The notes beneath the pieces are model-generated. The model was not told where the DNA came from. It saw only the letters and a program-made list of their open reading frames with translations, and did not search any database. The position numbers were made by a program, and so were the translations under genes. Below, one piece after another: positions 53,500 to 62,379 of a stretch of 64,000 nucleotides of DNA (the first letter of the stretch is position 1; every line of letters starts with the position of its first letter). The stretch comes from Cryobacterium arcticum (GTDB taxonomy: Bacteria > Actinomycetota > Actinomycetes > Actinomycetales > Microbacteriaceae). The stretch covers positions 1 to 64,000 of the forward strand of contig NZ_CP016283.1 in assembly GCF_001679725.1 (NCBI RefSeq), in the 5' to 3' direction.

Positions 53500-55020
53500 A
53501 TGGCTCTCACCACCACAAAGCCCACCCCCAACCGCTACAAGGCCGAACCGTCGGTCATAACAGCGCTCCGCACCCCGCGCATCCTCACCCGCGAGGTCCT
53601 CGCCGGCCTCGTCGTGGCAATGGCCCTTATCCCCGAGGCCATCTCGTTCTCGATCATCGCGGGCGTCGACCCGCGGGTCGGGCTGTTCTCCTCGTTCGTG
53701 ATGGCAGTGTCCATCGCGTTCCTCGGCGGCCGGCCCGCGATGATCACTGCCGCCACTGGCGCGATCGCGCTGGTCATCGCGCCCGTCGCCCGGGATTACG
53801 GCATGGACTACTTCATCGCCACGGTCATCCTGGCGGGGGTGCTACAGGTGATTCTCGGAGTGCTGGGCGTGGCCAAGCTGATGCGGTTCATCCCGCGCAG
53901 CGTCATGGTCGGCTTCGTCAACTCGTTGGCCATCCTGATCTTCATCGCCCAGCTGCCGCAGCTGCTCGGCGTGCCGTTCATGGTCTACCCGCTCGTGGCG
54001 ATCGGCATCATCATCATGGTCGTGATGCCCCGGTTCACCAAGATCGTGCCGGCGCCGCTGGTGGCCATCGTGCTGCTCACCATCGCCACGGTCACCATCG
54101 CCATCAACGTGCCCACTGTGGGCGACCAAGGTGAGCTGCCCAAGAGCCTGCCCGAGTTATTCATTCCGAACGTCCCGCTGAACTGGGAAACCCTGTCAAT
54201 CATCGCCCCCTACGCCTTCGCCATGGCCATGGTCGGCATCCTCGAATCACTGATGACCGCCAAGCTCGTCGACGAGGTCACCGACACCCACTCCAACAAG
54301 ACCCGCGAAACCTGGGGCCAGGGAGCGGCCAACATGCTCTCCGGCTTCTTCGGCGGCATGGGCGGCTGCGCCATGATCGGCCAGACCATGATCAACGTCA
54401 AGGCCTCTGGCGCCCGCACCCGAATCTCCACCTTCCTCGCCGGTGTGTTCCTGCTGATCCTCGTCGTCGCCCTCGGCGACCTGGTCGCGATCATCCCCAT
54501 GGCGGCGCTGGTGGCCGTGATGATCATCGTGTCGGTGCTCACCTTCGACTGGCACAGCATCCGCCCCTCGACCCTCAAGCGGATGCCCAAGAGCGAGACC
54601 ACCGTCATGCTCTCCACCGTCGTGGTGGTCGTCATAACCCACAACCTCGCCATCGGCGTGATCGTGGGCGTACTCGTGGCCATGGTCGCGTTTGCCCGCC
54701 GGGTGGCGCACCTCGTCAACGTGGAGCGAACCCTCTCCACCGAGGACACCGTGCCCACGGCCCGGTACACCGTGACCGGGGCGCTGTTCTTCGCCTCGAG
54801 CAACGACCTCACCACCCAGTTCGAGTACGCCGACGACCCCGACCGGGTGGTCATCGATATGTCCGCCTCGCACATCTGGGATGCCTCCACCGTGGCCGCG
54901 CTAGACGCGATCACGAACAAGTACGAACGCCACGGCAAGCGCGCCGTGATCATCGGCCTGAACGAAGCCAGCACCGACATCCACGCCCGCCTCGCCGGCA
55001 ATCTCGGCGGCGGCCACTAG
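53500..55020 (+). CDS. SulP-family anion permease with STAS domain
   Basis: A 506-residue transporter started at ATG 53500 with GGAGG 4 bp upstream. About ten to twelve TMs ([21 protein letters not shown] is the SulP signature at the start; [13 protein letters not shown] is conserved) are followed by a STAS domain (about 400-495; [25 protein letters not shown]). It probably imports sulfate or bicarbonate. Its link to the MerR regulator is shown by the divergent arrangement. Confidence 0.9.
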   Translation: MALTTTKPTPNRYKAEPSVITALRTPRILTREVLAGLVVAMALIPEAISFSIIAGVDPRVGLFSSFVMAVSIAFLGGRPAMITAATGAIALVIAPVARDYGMDYFIATVILAGVLQVILGVLGVAKLMRFIPRSVMVGFVNSLAILIFIAQLPQLLGVPFMVYPLVAIGIIIMVVMPRFTKIVPAPLVAIVLLTIATVTIAINVPTVGDQGELPKSLPELFIPNVPLNWETLSIIAPYAFAMAMVGILESLMTAKLVDEVTDTHSNKTRETWGQGAANMLSGFFGGMGGCAMIGQTMINVKASGARTRISTFLAGVFLLILVVALGDLVAIIPMAALVAVMIIVSVLTFDWHSIRPSTLKRMPKSETTVMLSTVVVVVITHNLAIGVIVGVLVAMVAFARRVAHLVNVERTLSTEDTVPTARYTVTGALFFASSNDLTTQFEYADDPDRVVIDMSASHIWDASTVAALDAITNKYERHGKRAVIIGLNEASTDIHARLAGNLGGGH

Positions 55021-55177
55021 CTCCGTTGTTGCAAGATCAGCCCGCTCCGTCACACGTCGCCCAGGCTTGTGCAGACGAGTGTGAGGATTCGTGCAGCCGA
55101 GCGTGAAAAGCGACAGCGAGGAAGGCTGTCCAACAATCCGAATGCAACCCCATTCTGACGGCATGAGTATCAGTCGT

Positions 55178-55217
55178 TGACGTCTAGTTGGGGTGTACTC
55201 CAAATAGGCACATTCTG
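55178..55217 (+). repeat. 40-bp direct repeat, right copy
   Basis: Right partner of 52822-52861 (33 of 40 positions). It lies 158 bp after the SulP stop. The rest of 55021-55308 shows nothing I can support. Confidence 0.6.
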
Positions 55218-55308
55218 ATCCCGGGCAACACTTTCATTCCGGCGATGAGTTTCGAGCACTACGCCAAGGCGGAAACCCTTGGGAGCAAACTCGCAATCCC
55301 GACCTGCT

Positions 55309-55326
55309 CGATAACGATCGTTATCG
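55309..55326. repeat. 18-bp perfect palindrome
   Basis: CGATAACGATCGTTATCG is perfect and AT/GC mixed. It is a plausible dimer binding site or a crossover core. A second perfect palindrome begins 5 bp later. Confidence 0.7.
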
Positions 55327-55330
55327 GTGG

Positions 55331-55356
55331 GACGCGACGACCTAGGTCGTCGCGTC
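55331..55356. repeat. 26-bp perfect palindrome
   Basis: Two 13-bp arms without spacer, centred at CCTAGG, read the same on both strands. It lies 12 bp from the end of the gene at 55369. It can form a loopless hairpin but has no T tract. Confidence 0.7.
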
Positions 55357-55368
55357 CATCCGTGCGGG

Positions 55369-56418
55369 CTACCTAAGAGGTTCTGGACCTGCGATAGCTG
55401 GATTTCGCGACGTCGACGGGGGCTGAGCCGGTCGTTGGAAGCTGGCGCCGAGATGGCCTGTTTCGGCTTTGAACTCGGGCGATCGGCTTGCGTACTCGAC
55501 GTGACCGACGAGGTTCGGATGCGAGCTGGTCCATGAGATTGCTCCCCGGCGCCGGCTATGCACTTTTTTGAGAAACCAGTCCACGTCGACCCCTGTGTGA
55601 CTAAAGGCCACCCGCGCGACCGCATCGGCAAGGTCGAATACGACCAGGCCGACACCCACCACAAGGTCGATCACCGTGCCCGGAGCCTCCGTCTCTACCG
55701 TCGGCACGATGCTCGACAGCATCCAGCCGCGGCTGTGGGTGACACCTGAGCCCAGCTCCCACTGCCACGAGCTTCCCGGTACGTATTTTTTGAAAGCGTC
55801 GGTGGCGTTGAACTTGATGTTTTCGCGCTGTCCGTCGAGAGTCACAGCTGCCGTCAGCGTTGGCCGGCGGGTGTCGGGGGTCAGCTCGAATCCGCCTTTG
55901 GCCAGTCTTCGTTGCAGCTCGAGGATGGAGGCCTTGATTCGGACCGCTTCTTCGACGGCGTGCGAGCCGAACGAGTCGGCCGCTGCGAGATTCCCCTCGA
56001 TACTCTCGATCTGATAGGCCGCCATGCGGGCGAGGCTCCGAGCCGGCGGGACCTCTGCGTCCATGATGTAGCAAAGCCGCATCACCGCTTCGCCCAGGGC
56101 ACGCTGCAGAACGAAGAGTGACGTCCGCAGTTCACCGTTCGCATCCAACGCCAGCGCGAGCCCCGTGGTCAAATCGCGACACGAGCGCAGCAGTCGCTCG
56201 ACAGTCTCCATGTTGGTGCCGAATATCGCTCCGCGCAGGAAATCCCTGTGGGGGTGGGCCAGCATCCATTCGTCGAGTCGTGCAACGCCGGATCCATCGT
56301 TGCGCGCAGCGCCGGCGGTCAGGGCTTGATCGAGAAGTTCTTCTGCATCGGCAAGCGTTCTCCGGAGGTGCCTAGCGATATACACTCCCGGACCGAAGTC
56401 TGTTCCGTTGTCTGGCAT
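55369..56418 (-). CDS. Conserved-looking protein of unknown function beside the R-M pair
   Basis: A 349-residue protein if started at ATG 56418 (355 residues from 56436). It is soluble, with an alpha-helical N-terminal half (RHLRRTLADAEELLDQALTAG, then RLLRSCRDLTTGLALALDANGEL, then GEAVMRLCYIMDAEV) and a more mixed C-terminal half (SGVTHSRGWMLSS, then WTSSHPNLVGHVEYASRS). I recognise no family. It is divergent from the methyltransferase with 142 bp between starts, so it may belong to the same locus. Role unknown. Confidence 0.55.
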   Translation of the reverse strand: MPDNGTDFGPGVYIARHLRRTLADAEELLDQALTAGAARNDGSGVARLDEWMLAHPHRDFLRGAIFGTNMETVERLLRSCRDLTTGLALALDANGELRTSLFVLQRALGEAVMRLCYIMDAEVPPARSLARMAAYQIESIEGNLAAADSFGSHAVEEAVRIKASILELQRRLAKGGFELTPDTRRPTLTAAVTLDGQRENIKFNATDAFKKYVPGSSWQWELGSGVTHSRGWMLSSIVPTVETEAPGTVIDLVVGVGLVVFDLADAVARVAFSHTGVDVDWFLKKVHSRRRGAISWTSSHPNLVGHVEYASRSPEFKAETGHLGASFQRPAQPPSTSRNPAIAGPEPLR

Positions 56419-56560
56419 ACGAGCAGTGTGCAGCATCCCCGCGCAGTGGGAGGCCTATGTGGGCCCAAGGGCCCGCGCGGGGCGGTCGGTGCGACTGCTT
56501 TCTAACGATCGCTTTAGGACGCGGTGCGCGGGGGTCTGTGGTGCAGGGCAAGATGGACTT

Positions 56561-58219
56561 GTGAACAATGCCGCGCGGGACCCCCTCGATACAGGGGCAC
56601 TTCGTAAGGCGCGGGGTGCGTTCTTCACCCCCCCAGAAATTGCCTCTTTCGTCGCAGATTGGGCCATCCGCACCGCTGATGACGCGGTGTTGGAACCGTC
56701 CGCTGGGGACGCGGAATTTCTAGTGCACTCAGTCGCACGACTGCAGGAGCTTGGGGCAGTGTCACCGCACGTTCACGGCGTGGAACTTCACCAGTGGAGC
56801 GCCGATGCCGGGTCTGAGCGCGTTAGGAATGCTGGCGGCAACGTCGAGATGGCGGTCGGTGACTTCTTCGACACTCCGGCAGCTGGTCGCTACTCAGCCG
56901 TGGTGGGAAACCCGCCATACATCCGTTTTCAGGACTTTGCGGGCGACTCCCGCGCAAAAGCGCGCGCTGCTGCGCTCCGCGGCGGAGTCGCGCTGTCTGG
57001 CCTTGCGTCGTCATGGGCCGCGTTTACCGTTCACGGTGCGCTGAGCCTCCAACCGGGTGGGCGTCTCGGTTTCGTCCTACCGGCGGAACTACTACACGCG
57101 AACTACGCCGCACCTGTACGGCGGTTCTTGTTCGAAAACTTTTCCCAGGTTGACCTTGTCCTATTCGAAGAGCGCGTATTTGCGGAGGCAGAGACGGAGG
57201 CGCTGCTGCTGCTAGCTGACGGCTACGGCGGTTCCACCAACCACGCTCGCATCAGACAAGTGACCGACGCGGGCGCGCTGACAATAGATATGCCAGATGC
57301 CGCGAAATGGACTCCGACTGATCCGGCAGCAAAGTGGTCCGCATCTACGGTTAGCCCGGAAGCCGCCGGCATCTACGCCAAGTTGATTCTCGGTGGAACC
57401 TTTACGGCACTCAAAACTTGGGGTGAGACGACACTCGGCATGGTTACCGGGAACAACAAGTACTTCGCCCTCAGCCCCAGTCGGGTGGCGGAGCTCGGTC
57501 TGCTTTCTAGCGATGTGCTCCGTCTCTCTCCTCCCGGATCGAGCCATCTTCGTGGGCTCGAGTTCTCGACTCGTGCACATAACGAACTTGGAAGCGCCGG
57601 AAAGCGGACGATGCTGTTCCGTCCGGCGAGCGACCCGTCTGACGCAGCCCTGGCATATATCGCCCAAGGCGAGGTCGATTCGGTGCAGACCGCCTACAAG
57701 TGCCGTGTGCGGAAAGACTGGTGGCGCGTCCCCCTAGTCGCCAAGGCCGACATGCTGCTGACGTACATGAACGCAGACACTCCACGGCTCACCACCAACA
57801 GCGCTGGCGCGTTACACCTCAATTCTGTTCACGGGATCTACCTCACACCCGAACACAGAAAAGTCGGGCGCGAGCTGTTGCCCGTCGCGGCCCTGAACTC
57901 TGTCACCATGCTCGGGGCCGAATTCACGGGCCGCGCATATGGCGGCGGCATGTTGAAGATCGAGCCTGGCGAGGCTGACCTCTGGGCTCTCCCTTCCCCG
58001 GCCGTCGTCGCAGCAGCGCGCGAAGAACTGCTCGCGATCCGGCCACAGGTCGCCGGGAAGCTTCGCAACGGCAACGTGCTTGAGGCGGCGAAACTCGTCG
58101 ATGACGTTCTCCTCGTCCGAGCGCTTGGAATGCGCCGACCCGAGGTCGCCGAAATTCGCGCGGCCCGCGCTGCCCTCGCGGGACGCCGAGAATCTAGGAG
58201 CCGACGTGCCAACAGTTGA
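56561..58219 (+). CDS. N6-adenine DNA methyltransferase of a restriction-modification locus
   Basis: A 552-residue type II/BREX-like adenine methyltransferase started at GTG 56561. Motif X is GAFFTPPEIA (about 19-28), motif I LEPSAGDAEFL (44-54) and motif IV NPPY (117-120). A long C-terminal region probably recognises the target. It overlaps the next gene by 14 bp, and such pairs are normally a methylase with its endonuclease. Confidence 0.85.
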   Translation: MNNAARDPLDTGALRKARGAFFTPPEIASFVADWAIRTADDAVLEPSAGDAEFLVHSVARLQELGAVSPHVHGVELHQWSADAGSERVRNAGGNVEMAVGDFFDTPAAGRYSAVVGNPPYIRFQDFAGDSRAKARAAALRGGVALSGLASSWAAFTVHGALSLQPGGRLGFVLPAELLHANYAAPVRRFLFENFSQVDLVLFEERVFAEAETEALLLLADGYGGSTNHARIRQVTDAGALTIDMPDAAKWTPTDPAAKWSASTVSPEAAGIYAKLILGGTFTALKTWGETTLGMVTGNNKYFALSPSRVAELGLLSSDVLRLSPPGSSHLRGLEFSTRAHNELGSAGKRTMLFRPASDPSDAALAYIAQGEVDSVQTAYKCRVRKDWWRVPLVAKADMLLTYMNADTPRLTTNSAGALHLNSVHGIYLTPEHRKVGRELLPVAALNSVTMLGAEFTGRAYGGGMLKIEPGEADLWALPSPAVVAAAREELLAIRPQVAGKLRNGNVLEAAKLVDDVLLVRALGMRRPEVAEIRAARAALAGRRESRSRRANS

Positions 58220-58937
58220 CGAACGACTCGTCGCCGCAATTCGTTCTTGTGGATCAAAGCCGGGGAACGATGCCCCTCAGGCGACGAAGAAAAACTACAA
58301 CGAGAAATTGTCGGCGGCCGTTGCACTGGCGGTCTCCTCCGAACTCCGCGCACGCGGCATGGACGGCTCACGACCGACTGGGCCCGGCGAGGCGGGAGCC
58401 AGCGGCGCGGAGCGGCGCCTGGCAGGCGGCATCGGGGCCAAAAAGGTTGACGTCACCTGGGCGACGGAAGAATCCGGACTCATCCTCGCTGTCAGTGTAA
58501 AAACAATCCTGTTCCGCGACGGGAAGACGCAGAACTTCCAAAAGAACCTCACCAACCGACGTGCTGATCTGCTCAATGAGGCAGTCACGCTGCACCGCCG
58601 CTTTCCATATGCGGTGCTCGCCGCACTACTCATCTTCGATGTCGGTGCCGAAACCGATGGCACCGGAAGACGGAAGTCCACATTTTTAAACGCGGGCCCA
58701 CGCTTGAGGCTCTTCACCGGTAGGCAGGATCCCGCAGGACGGGACGAGCAATACGAGAAGTTTTACGTGCTCCTCGCCGACCTCAACGACACACTTCCGT
58801 CGATCCGAGCATTCGAGGCAAATGACCTCGCTACCGAGGTCAGTTTGACTGAGGCCTTCGACACGCTGGTAGCTCTCATCGGGGAACGCAACTTCGACCT
58901 CTATGAAGGACTCGACGGTCACGTCACAAAGACTTGA
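58206..58937 (+). CDS. Probable restriction endonuclease partner
   Basis: A 243-residue protein started at GTG 58206. It has a core like PD-(D/E)xK nucleases: an acidic residue in KKVDVTW (Asp82) and Ser97-Val-Lys99 (AVSVKT) where ExK is usual. Its text (GLILAVSVKT, then FQKNLTNRRADLLNEAVTLHRRFPYAVLAALLIF) recalls endonucleases that accompany such methyltransferases. The catalytic Glu is not clear, so activity is uncertain. Confidence 0.65.
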   Translation: MPTVDERLVAAIRSCGSKPGNDAPQATKKNYNEKLSAAVALAVSSELRARGMDGSRPTGPGEAGASGAERRLAGGIGAKKVDVTWATEESGLILAVSVKTILFRDGKTQNFQKNLTNRRADLLNEAVTLHRRFPYAVLAALLIFDVGAETDGTGRRKSTFLNAGPRLRLFTGRQDPAGRDEQYEKFYVLLADLNDTLPSIRAFEANDLATEVSLTEAFDTLVALIGERNFDLYEGLDGHVTKT

Positions 58938-58992
58938 CCATTCACACGTCCACAGCTCGCGTGCACACTGCGGCACGGATAGGTTCCCCAGT

Positions 58993-59118
58993 ATGCGATC
59001 GGACTCTCTAGGTGCTCCCCCGAACTGCGAGCGGTGCCTAGCGCCCATGCTGATCGACGGGTCAACGAGCGCACCCTTCTGGCGCTGTCCGACCTGTAAC
59101 CTGGTGCGCCTCGCCTGA
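58993..59118 (+). CDS. 41-residue zinc-ribbon-like protein
   Basis: A short frame with two CxxC knuckles (NCERCLAPM and RCPTCNLV) about 20 residues apart. It looks like a single zinc ribbon. No clear ribosome site; function unknown. Confidence 0.5.
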   Translation: MRSDSLGAPPNCERCLAPMLIDGSTSAPFWRCPTCNLVRLA

Positions 59119-59156
59119 CCTCTGGCCGCCGCGTCCAGTGTCGGATAATGGGGGTT

Positions 59157-59312
59157 ATGCATTGGGACTTGGCACACCGTTCACGGGACGCGAGCGAATC
59201 AACGCCGGCCACGGTCGAGGCTCCGGACAGCTGGGCGGCAGTCGAGCAGCTGCGCGCTGTGATCCCGGCCGATCACCTGGTGCTCTACGTGCGCCGGCAC
59301 ATCAGCCGCTAG
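59157..59312 (+). CDS. 51-residue hypothetical protein
   Basis: A short frame (MHWDLAHRSRDASES start, ending HLVLYVRRHISR). A G-rich run lies directly before the ATG. No family known, and low confidence because of size. Confidence 0.35.
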   Translation: MHWDLAHRSRDASESTPATVEAPDSWAAVEQLRAVIPADHLVLYVRRHISR

Positions 59313-59363
59313 GCGCGCTCGGAGCACATTCCGAAAGATTCGAACCTATGTTCTAATGGGTCT

Positions 59364-60059
59364 ATGGGTTCGGATACTAAGCATCCCGACACCCCGCACG
59401 TGCAGCGCTCGGTGCGGGCGGACACCCTCGAACAGATCGAGCCGTCATACGCGGCCGAGTTCGTGCCTCGCCCGTTCAGCCTGACCCCCGCCGAGCTGGG
59501 CGGGCTGCCGGCCACCCTGGCCAGCGAACCTACGTCCGTTCGTGCCTGGGTGAGATACCCAGCAATAGCTCGCCACGTCCAAGCCCTGGCCCTGGCGTGG
59601 ACTCCGCGCGCCGTGTATGTGGAGTGGGAGGACAGCGGCACTCACCGCGTCTGGGTGTGGGCGCCGGCCGTTGAGCGAGCAGCGCCGGCCCCGCCCACCG
59701 CTCCCCCGCGGCCATCGGTGGACATGCTGAGTGTGCGCTCCGCAGAGCCACTGGTCGAGCTGGTCAAGGCCCGCCTGGCCCGGAGCGGGGCCGAGTTCGT
59801 GACCTCGACGGAGCGGCCTGCGGGCCCCTTCGGCGTGGTCGTGTTCGGGTCCATCGACCAACACCATGTGCGTCTGGAGTTATCGGCCGACCCGACCACC
59901 AATACGTGCGTTGTCCAGCTGTTTGACCTGACCGCGAAGAAGGTTCTGGTCGAGCGTGTTGCAGCTCCGACCTTTCAAGAAGCCATCGAGGCTTACGCCT
60001 GGGCGGAGGCGATCGACGCCCTCACCCTGTCGGGTGAACCTGACCACGAGTTGCCTTGA
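59364..60059 (+). CDS. Hypothetical protein
   Basis: A 231-residue soluble protein. It has a mixed N-terminal half with RAWVRYPAIARHVQALALAWTPRAVYVEWED, a Pro-rich linker (about 110-120) and a beta-rich C-terminal half (FGVVVFGSIDQHHVRLELS). No family recognised. Codon use and length make it a real gene of the plasmid backbone. Confidence 0.65.
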   Translation: MGSDTKHPDTPHVQRSVRADTLEQIEPSYAAEFVPRPFSLTPAELGGLPATLASEPTSVRAWVRYPAIARHVQALALAWTPRAVYVEWEDSGTHRVWVWAPAVERAAPAPPTAPPRPSVDMLSVRSAEPLVELVKARLARSGAEFVTSTERPAGPFGVVVFGSIDQHHVRLELSADPTTNTCVVQLFDLTAKKVLVERVAAPTFQEAIEAYAWAEAIDALTLSGEPDHELP

Positions 60060-60061
60060 CC

Positions 60062-60184
60062 TCAGAGCCCCAGGACAACGGCGATAACCGCGACGATTTG
60101 AGGCAGTATCTTCACGAATGCGACTAAGACCAGCGTCCATTCAACCCGCCGGCGGTCCGGCTGGTTCTTCTTCTTTTTTTTCAT
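60062..60184 (-). CDS. 40-residue Lys-rich membrane peptide
   Basis: A short frame: a basic head (six Lys or Asn in MKKKKKNQ) and one TM (WTLVLVAFVKILPQIVAVIA). GAGGGA lies 5 bp before the ATG, which supports real translation. No family recognised. Confidence 0.55.
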   Translation of the reverse strand: MKKKKKNQPDRRRVEWTLVLVAFVKILPQIVAVIAVVLGL

Positions 60185-60367
60185 CAGGTTCCCTCGGTAT
60201 GGCGGAGTGCCACGGCGGCACCCACACCGTCCCTATGCCTCGGCGTCGCAGCCGGCTGGGGATCGGGTGTGGCCACCCGGACCTAGATCACTATCGGCAG
60301 AATCACTTTCGGCTGAAAATGAGCCGGACTCCTGGCGGATGCCAGCGAGTCGGCTCACAATGGCCCG

Positions 60368-60622
60368 ATGGAGTCGCAACGTCGCGCACATAGCCCGTGG
60401 GCGTCCTCCTGGGGTGAGTTCGCCTACCGGGCCGCTGCGTTCCTGCGCGTCGTCGCCCTCCTGGCCGGCGTCGTGATCACCGGCCTGGTACTCGTGCACC
60501 TGGTGCGCGATGGCTGGGCGCCTTACCTGCTGCAGGCGTGCGGCGAGGCGTTCGTGTTCCTGACTGTCGGGATCCTGCTGCAGCTCGTGGTGCTCGTGCA
60601 CAACCGCGCCGCGCGGCCATAG
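60368..60622 (+). CDS. Hypothetical two-TM membrane protein
   Basis: An 84-residue protein with two TMs (about 24-45 and 56-78; VVALLAGVVITGLVLVHLV and GEAFVFLTVGILLQLVVLV) and a charged head. It probably sits in the inner membrane. No function known. Confidence 0.6.
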   Translation: MESQRRAHSPWASSWGEFAYRAAAFLRVVALLAGVVITGLVLVHLVRDGWAPYLLQACGEAFVFLTVGILLQLVVLVHNRAARP

Positions 60623-60639
60623 CCGGCGCGGGCAGAGAA

Positions 60640-60675
60640 ACGCCCCCGGCCGGGAGAGAGGGCGGCCGGGGGCGT
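60640..60675. terminator. 13-bp stem-loop between convergent genes
   Basis: ACGCCCCCGGCCG and its complement form a perfect 13-bp stem with a 10-base loop, between genes ending at 60622 (plus) and 60723 (minus). It can stop transcription from both sides. Confidence 0.8.
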
Positions 60676-60722
60676 GCTTGTGGGCTCGTGACCTGGTGGA
60701 ACCTGGTCGAATCGAGGATCGG

Positions 60723-61094
60723 TTATTCGGTGGGAGCGGGGCGGTAGCCCTGTCCCCTGATCGCGCCTTGGGCCTTGTCCAGCTCGTCCGCGAGCTGGTC
60801 GGCCAGCTGCGCAGCTCGGGTGAGGTGGTCAGTCGCCGTGGCGATGCTCTGGACGGGATCCCTTCCGTCGTCTTCCTTGACGTCGTACTGGTCGAGTGAG
60901 CGGCCGAGGCCGCTGGCGAGGTGCTGCAGAGCTTCCGGGAGGCGGTGGCCAACCCATTTGAGGTTTCCCAGGACGTCATAGACGAGCGGTGCCGGCAAGT
61001 TGGCCGCATGCGTTACGTCGACGAGCGCCCGGATGGACTCGGCCGCGTCGTCGGCATGCTGGACCGCCGGGGGACGTTCGTCGTCGCTGGTCAT
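60723..61094 (-). CDS. Small plasmid-backbone protein (helical)
   Basis: A 123-residue protein, mostly helical (AADSIRALVDVTHAANLPAPL-like start, then LPEALQHLASGLGRSLDQYDV, then LADQLADELDKA). Such proteins recur in actinobacterial plasmids next to ssb. Function unknown. Confidence 0.6.
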   Translation of the reverse strand: MTSDDERPPAVQHADDAAESIRALVDVTHAANLPAPLVYDVLGNLKWVGHRLPEALQHLASGLGRSLDQYDVKEDDGRDPVQSIATATDHLTRAAQLADQLADELDKAQGAIRGQGYRPAPTE

Positions 61095-61124
61095 GTCTGG
61101 TGCTCCTGTCGATCGCGTTAGCGC

Positions 61125-61142
61125 GGCCGCCGGCTGGCGGCC
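61125..61142. terminator. Hairpin after ssb
   Basis: GGCCGCC and GGCGGCC form a perfect 7-bp stem with a 4-base loop, 9 bp past the ssb stop on the minus strand. Confidence 0.5.
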
Positions 61143-61150
61143 AGCGGGTG

Positions 61151-61519
61151 TTAGGCCTGGTCGTCGGGCTTGCTGTTGCGGCGGATCTGCGCCACGGCGC
61201 GGCTGAGGTCGGCGCCGATGTAGTCGGCGTCGATGACGCGGCCGTACGTCTTGGATCCTTCGGGGCCCCAGCTGTTGGTGTGCTCTCGTCCGACGACGAT
61301 CACGGCATCTCCCTTGTGGAGGGTGGCCGCTGCGTTCTCGCCCAACTCGAACTTGGCTTCAACGAAGTGAGTCGTTGCATCGACGTGTTCCATGTACCTT
61401 CCGGCGCGGTACTCCCCCGTGTTCTCGATGACTCGAAATTTCGTGATGTTGAGACTGCCTGCCTTCACTACGTCGACGTCGGCGGCGAGGTTCCCGGTGA
61501 TCGTGCGCTGAGTTGACAT
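61151..61519 (-). CDS. ssb: Single-stranded DNA-binding protein
   Basis: A 122-residue OB-fold protein (TITGNLAADVDVVKAGSLNITKFRVIENTG at the start, then VEAKFELGENAAATLHKGDAVIVVG). It is shorter than chromosomal Ssb and has no acidic C-terminal tip, as is typical of plasmid copies. It protects ssDNA during replication or transfer. Confidence 0.85.
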   Translation of the reverse strand: MSTQRTITGNLAADVDVVKAGSLNITKFRVIENTGEYRAGRYMEHVDATTHFVEAKFELGENAAATLHKGDAVIVVGREHTNSWGPEGSKTYGRVIDADYIGADLSRAVAQIRRNSKPDDQA

Positions 61520-61565
61520 GGGTTCTGCTCCTTCGATTGGTTGTGCGGTTAGGTAGGGGTTCGAG

Positions 61566-61796
61566 CTATTCGGCTAGTGCGGTGATGAGTTCGGGTTGGA
61601 ATCCGGACCAGCTGGTGGATGACGTCTCGACGACGGGGGCCTGCAGGTGTCCTAGCGCCCGTATGTGCTCGAGCGCGGCTTCGTCCTTGGACAGGTCGAC
61701 GACCGCGTAGCTGATGCCCTCTTGGTCAAGCTTCATCTTCGTCATTCGACACGGCTGGCACTCTGGCAACGTATAGACGACCACTGACTCACTCAT
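61566..61796 (-). CDS. NrdH-like glutaredoxin
   Basis: A 76-residue thioredoxin-fold protein started at ATG 61796 with the active site CQPC (LPECQPCRMTK), the expected place of NrdH CxxC. It could reduce ribonucleotide reductase or other disulfides. The long frame to 62282 is spurious. Between 61797 and 62055 I can support no gene. Confidence 0.82.
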   Translation of the reverse strand: MSESVVVYTLPECQPCRMTKMKLDQEGISYAVVDLSKDEAALEHIRALGHLQAPVVETSSTSWSGFQPELITALAE

Positions 61797-62055
61797 GTCC
61801 TTGTCCCTTCCCCACCAACAATTCTTTGTGCCTGTCTGGCAAAGGGAATCGATTGAGAGCGGGAGTGCCGTAGTGCAGGGTCGTGGAATACCGGAGCGAG
61901 AGCAGCGAGCGAGGATATGCCGCGAAAGCCTGGAACGGAAGGCGCGGAGCGAACTACGGTGAACGACCAGACAGGTGCAAGCATCACAGGCTCTACAGTG
62001 CCGCGCAGCGGCTCCCCTGGGTGCCGGCCTCCGTGCCGGTGACCGTCGTGCATGG

Positions 62056-62379
62056 TTATTTTGTTTGGTACTTCTCGCGTATGGCGGCCTCGACCACACT
62101 ACGAATCGTTGCCCCATCCTCCGCGGCCGAAGCCGCGTCGATGAGTTCGAGAACATCTGGTGCCAGCCGGGTACTGAACGGCACCGTGGCCTCGCGGCGC
62201 GGCCGGCCGCGCCGCGGTGCGGCGCTAGCCGTGGCTGCGGGGGGCTGTGCGGCCACAGAGGCAGCCTGCGGGGCTGGCTCACTCTGGCGGTAGTCCACTG
62301 GGTCTACGCGCTCGTCGGGTGCCGCCTGCGGCTTGCGGCGGCGGCTGAGGTCTGGGCGGTCTTGCTGCTGCTCGCTCAT
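62056..62379 (-). CDS. Partition DNA-binding protein (ribbon-helix-helix-like)
   Basis: A 107-residue protein with a Gln/Arg/Pro-rich head and a C-terminal ribbon-helix-helix-like part (ATVPFSTRLAPDVLELIDAASAAEDGATIRSVVEAAIR). It overlaps the ParA stop (ATGA). It probably binds the centromere repeats upstream of parA and loads ParA. The start ATG 62379 is used; the frame from 62451 lies within parA. Confidence 0.75.
   Translation of the reverse strand: MSEQQQDRPDLSRRRKPQAAPDERVDPVDYRQSEPAPQAASVAAQPPAATASAAPRRGRPRREATVPFSTRLAPDVLELIDAASAAEDGATIRSVVEAAIREKYQTK

Noticed and set aside
55331..55356. Reading the 26-bp palindrome as an ordinary terminator
   Set aside because: It has no loop and no T tract, and a second perfect palindrome is next to it. 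I list it as a repeat instead.
61793..62053. Minus-strand 86-codon frame between NrdH and the partition protein
   Set aside because: It overlaps NrdH and has low-complexity content. No ribosome site.
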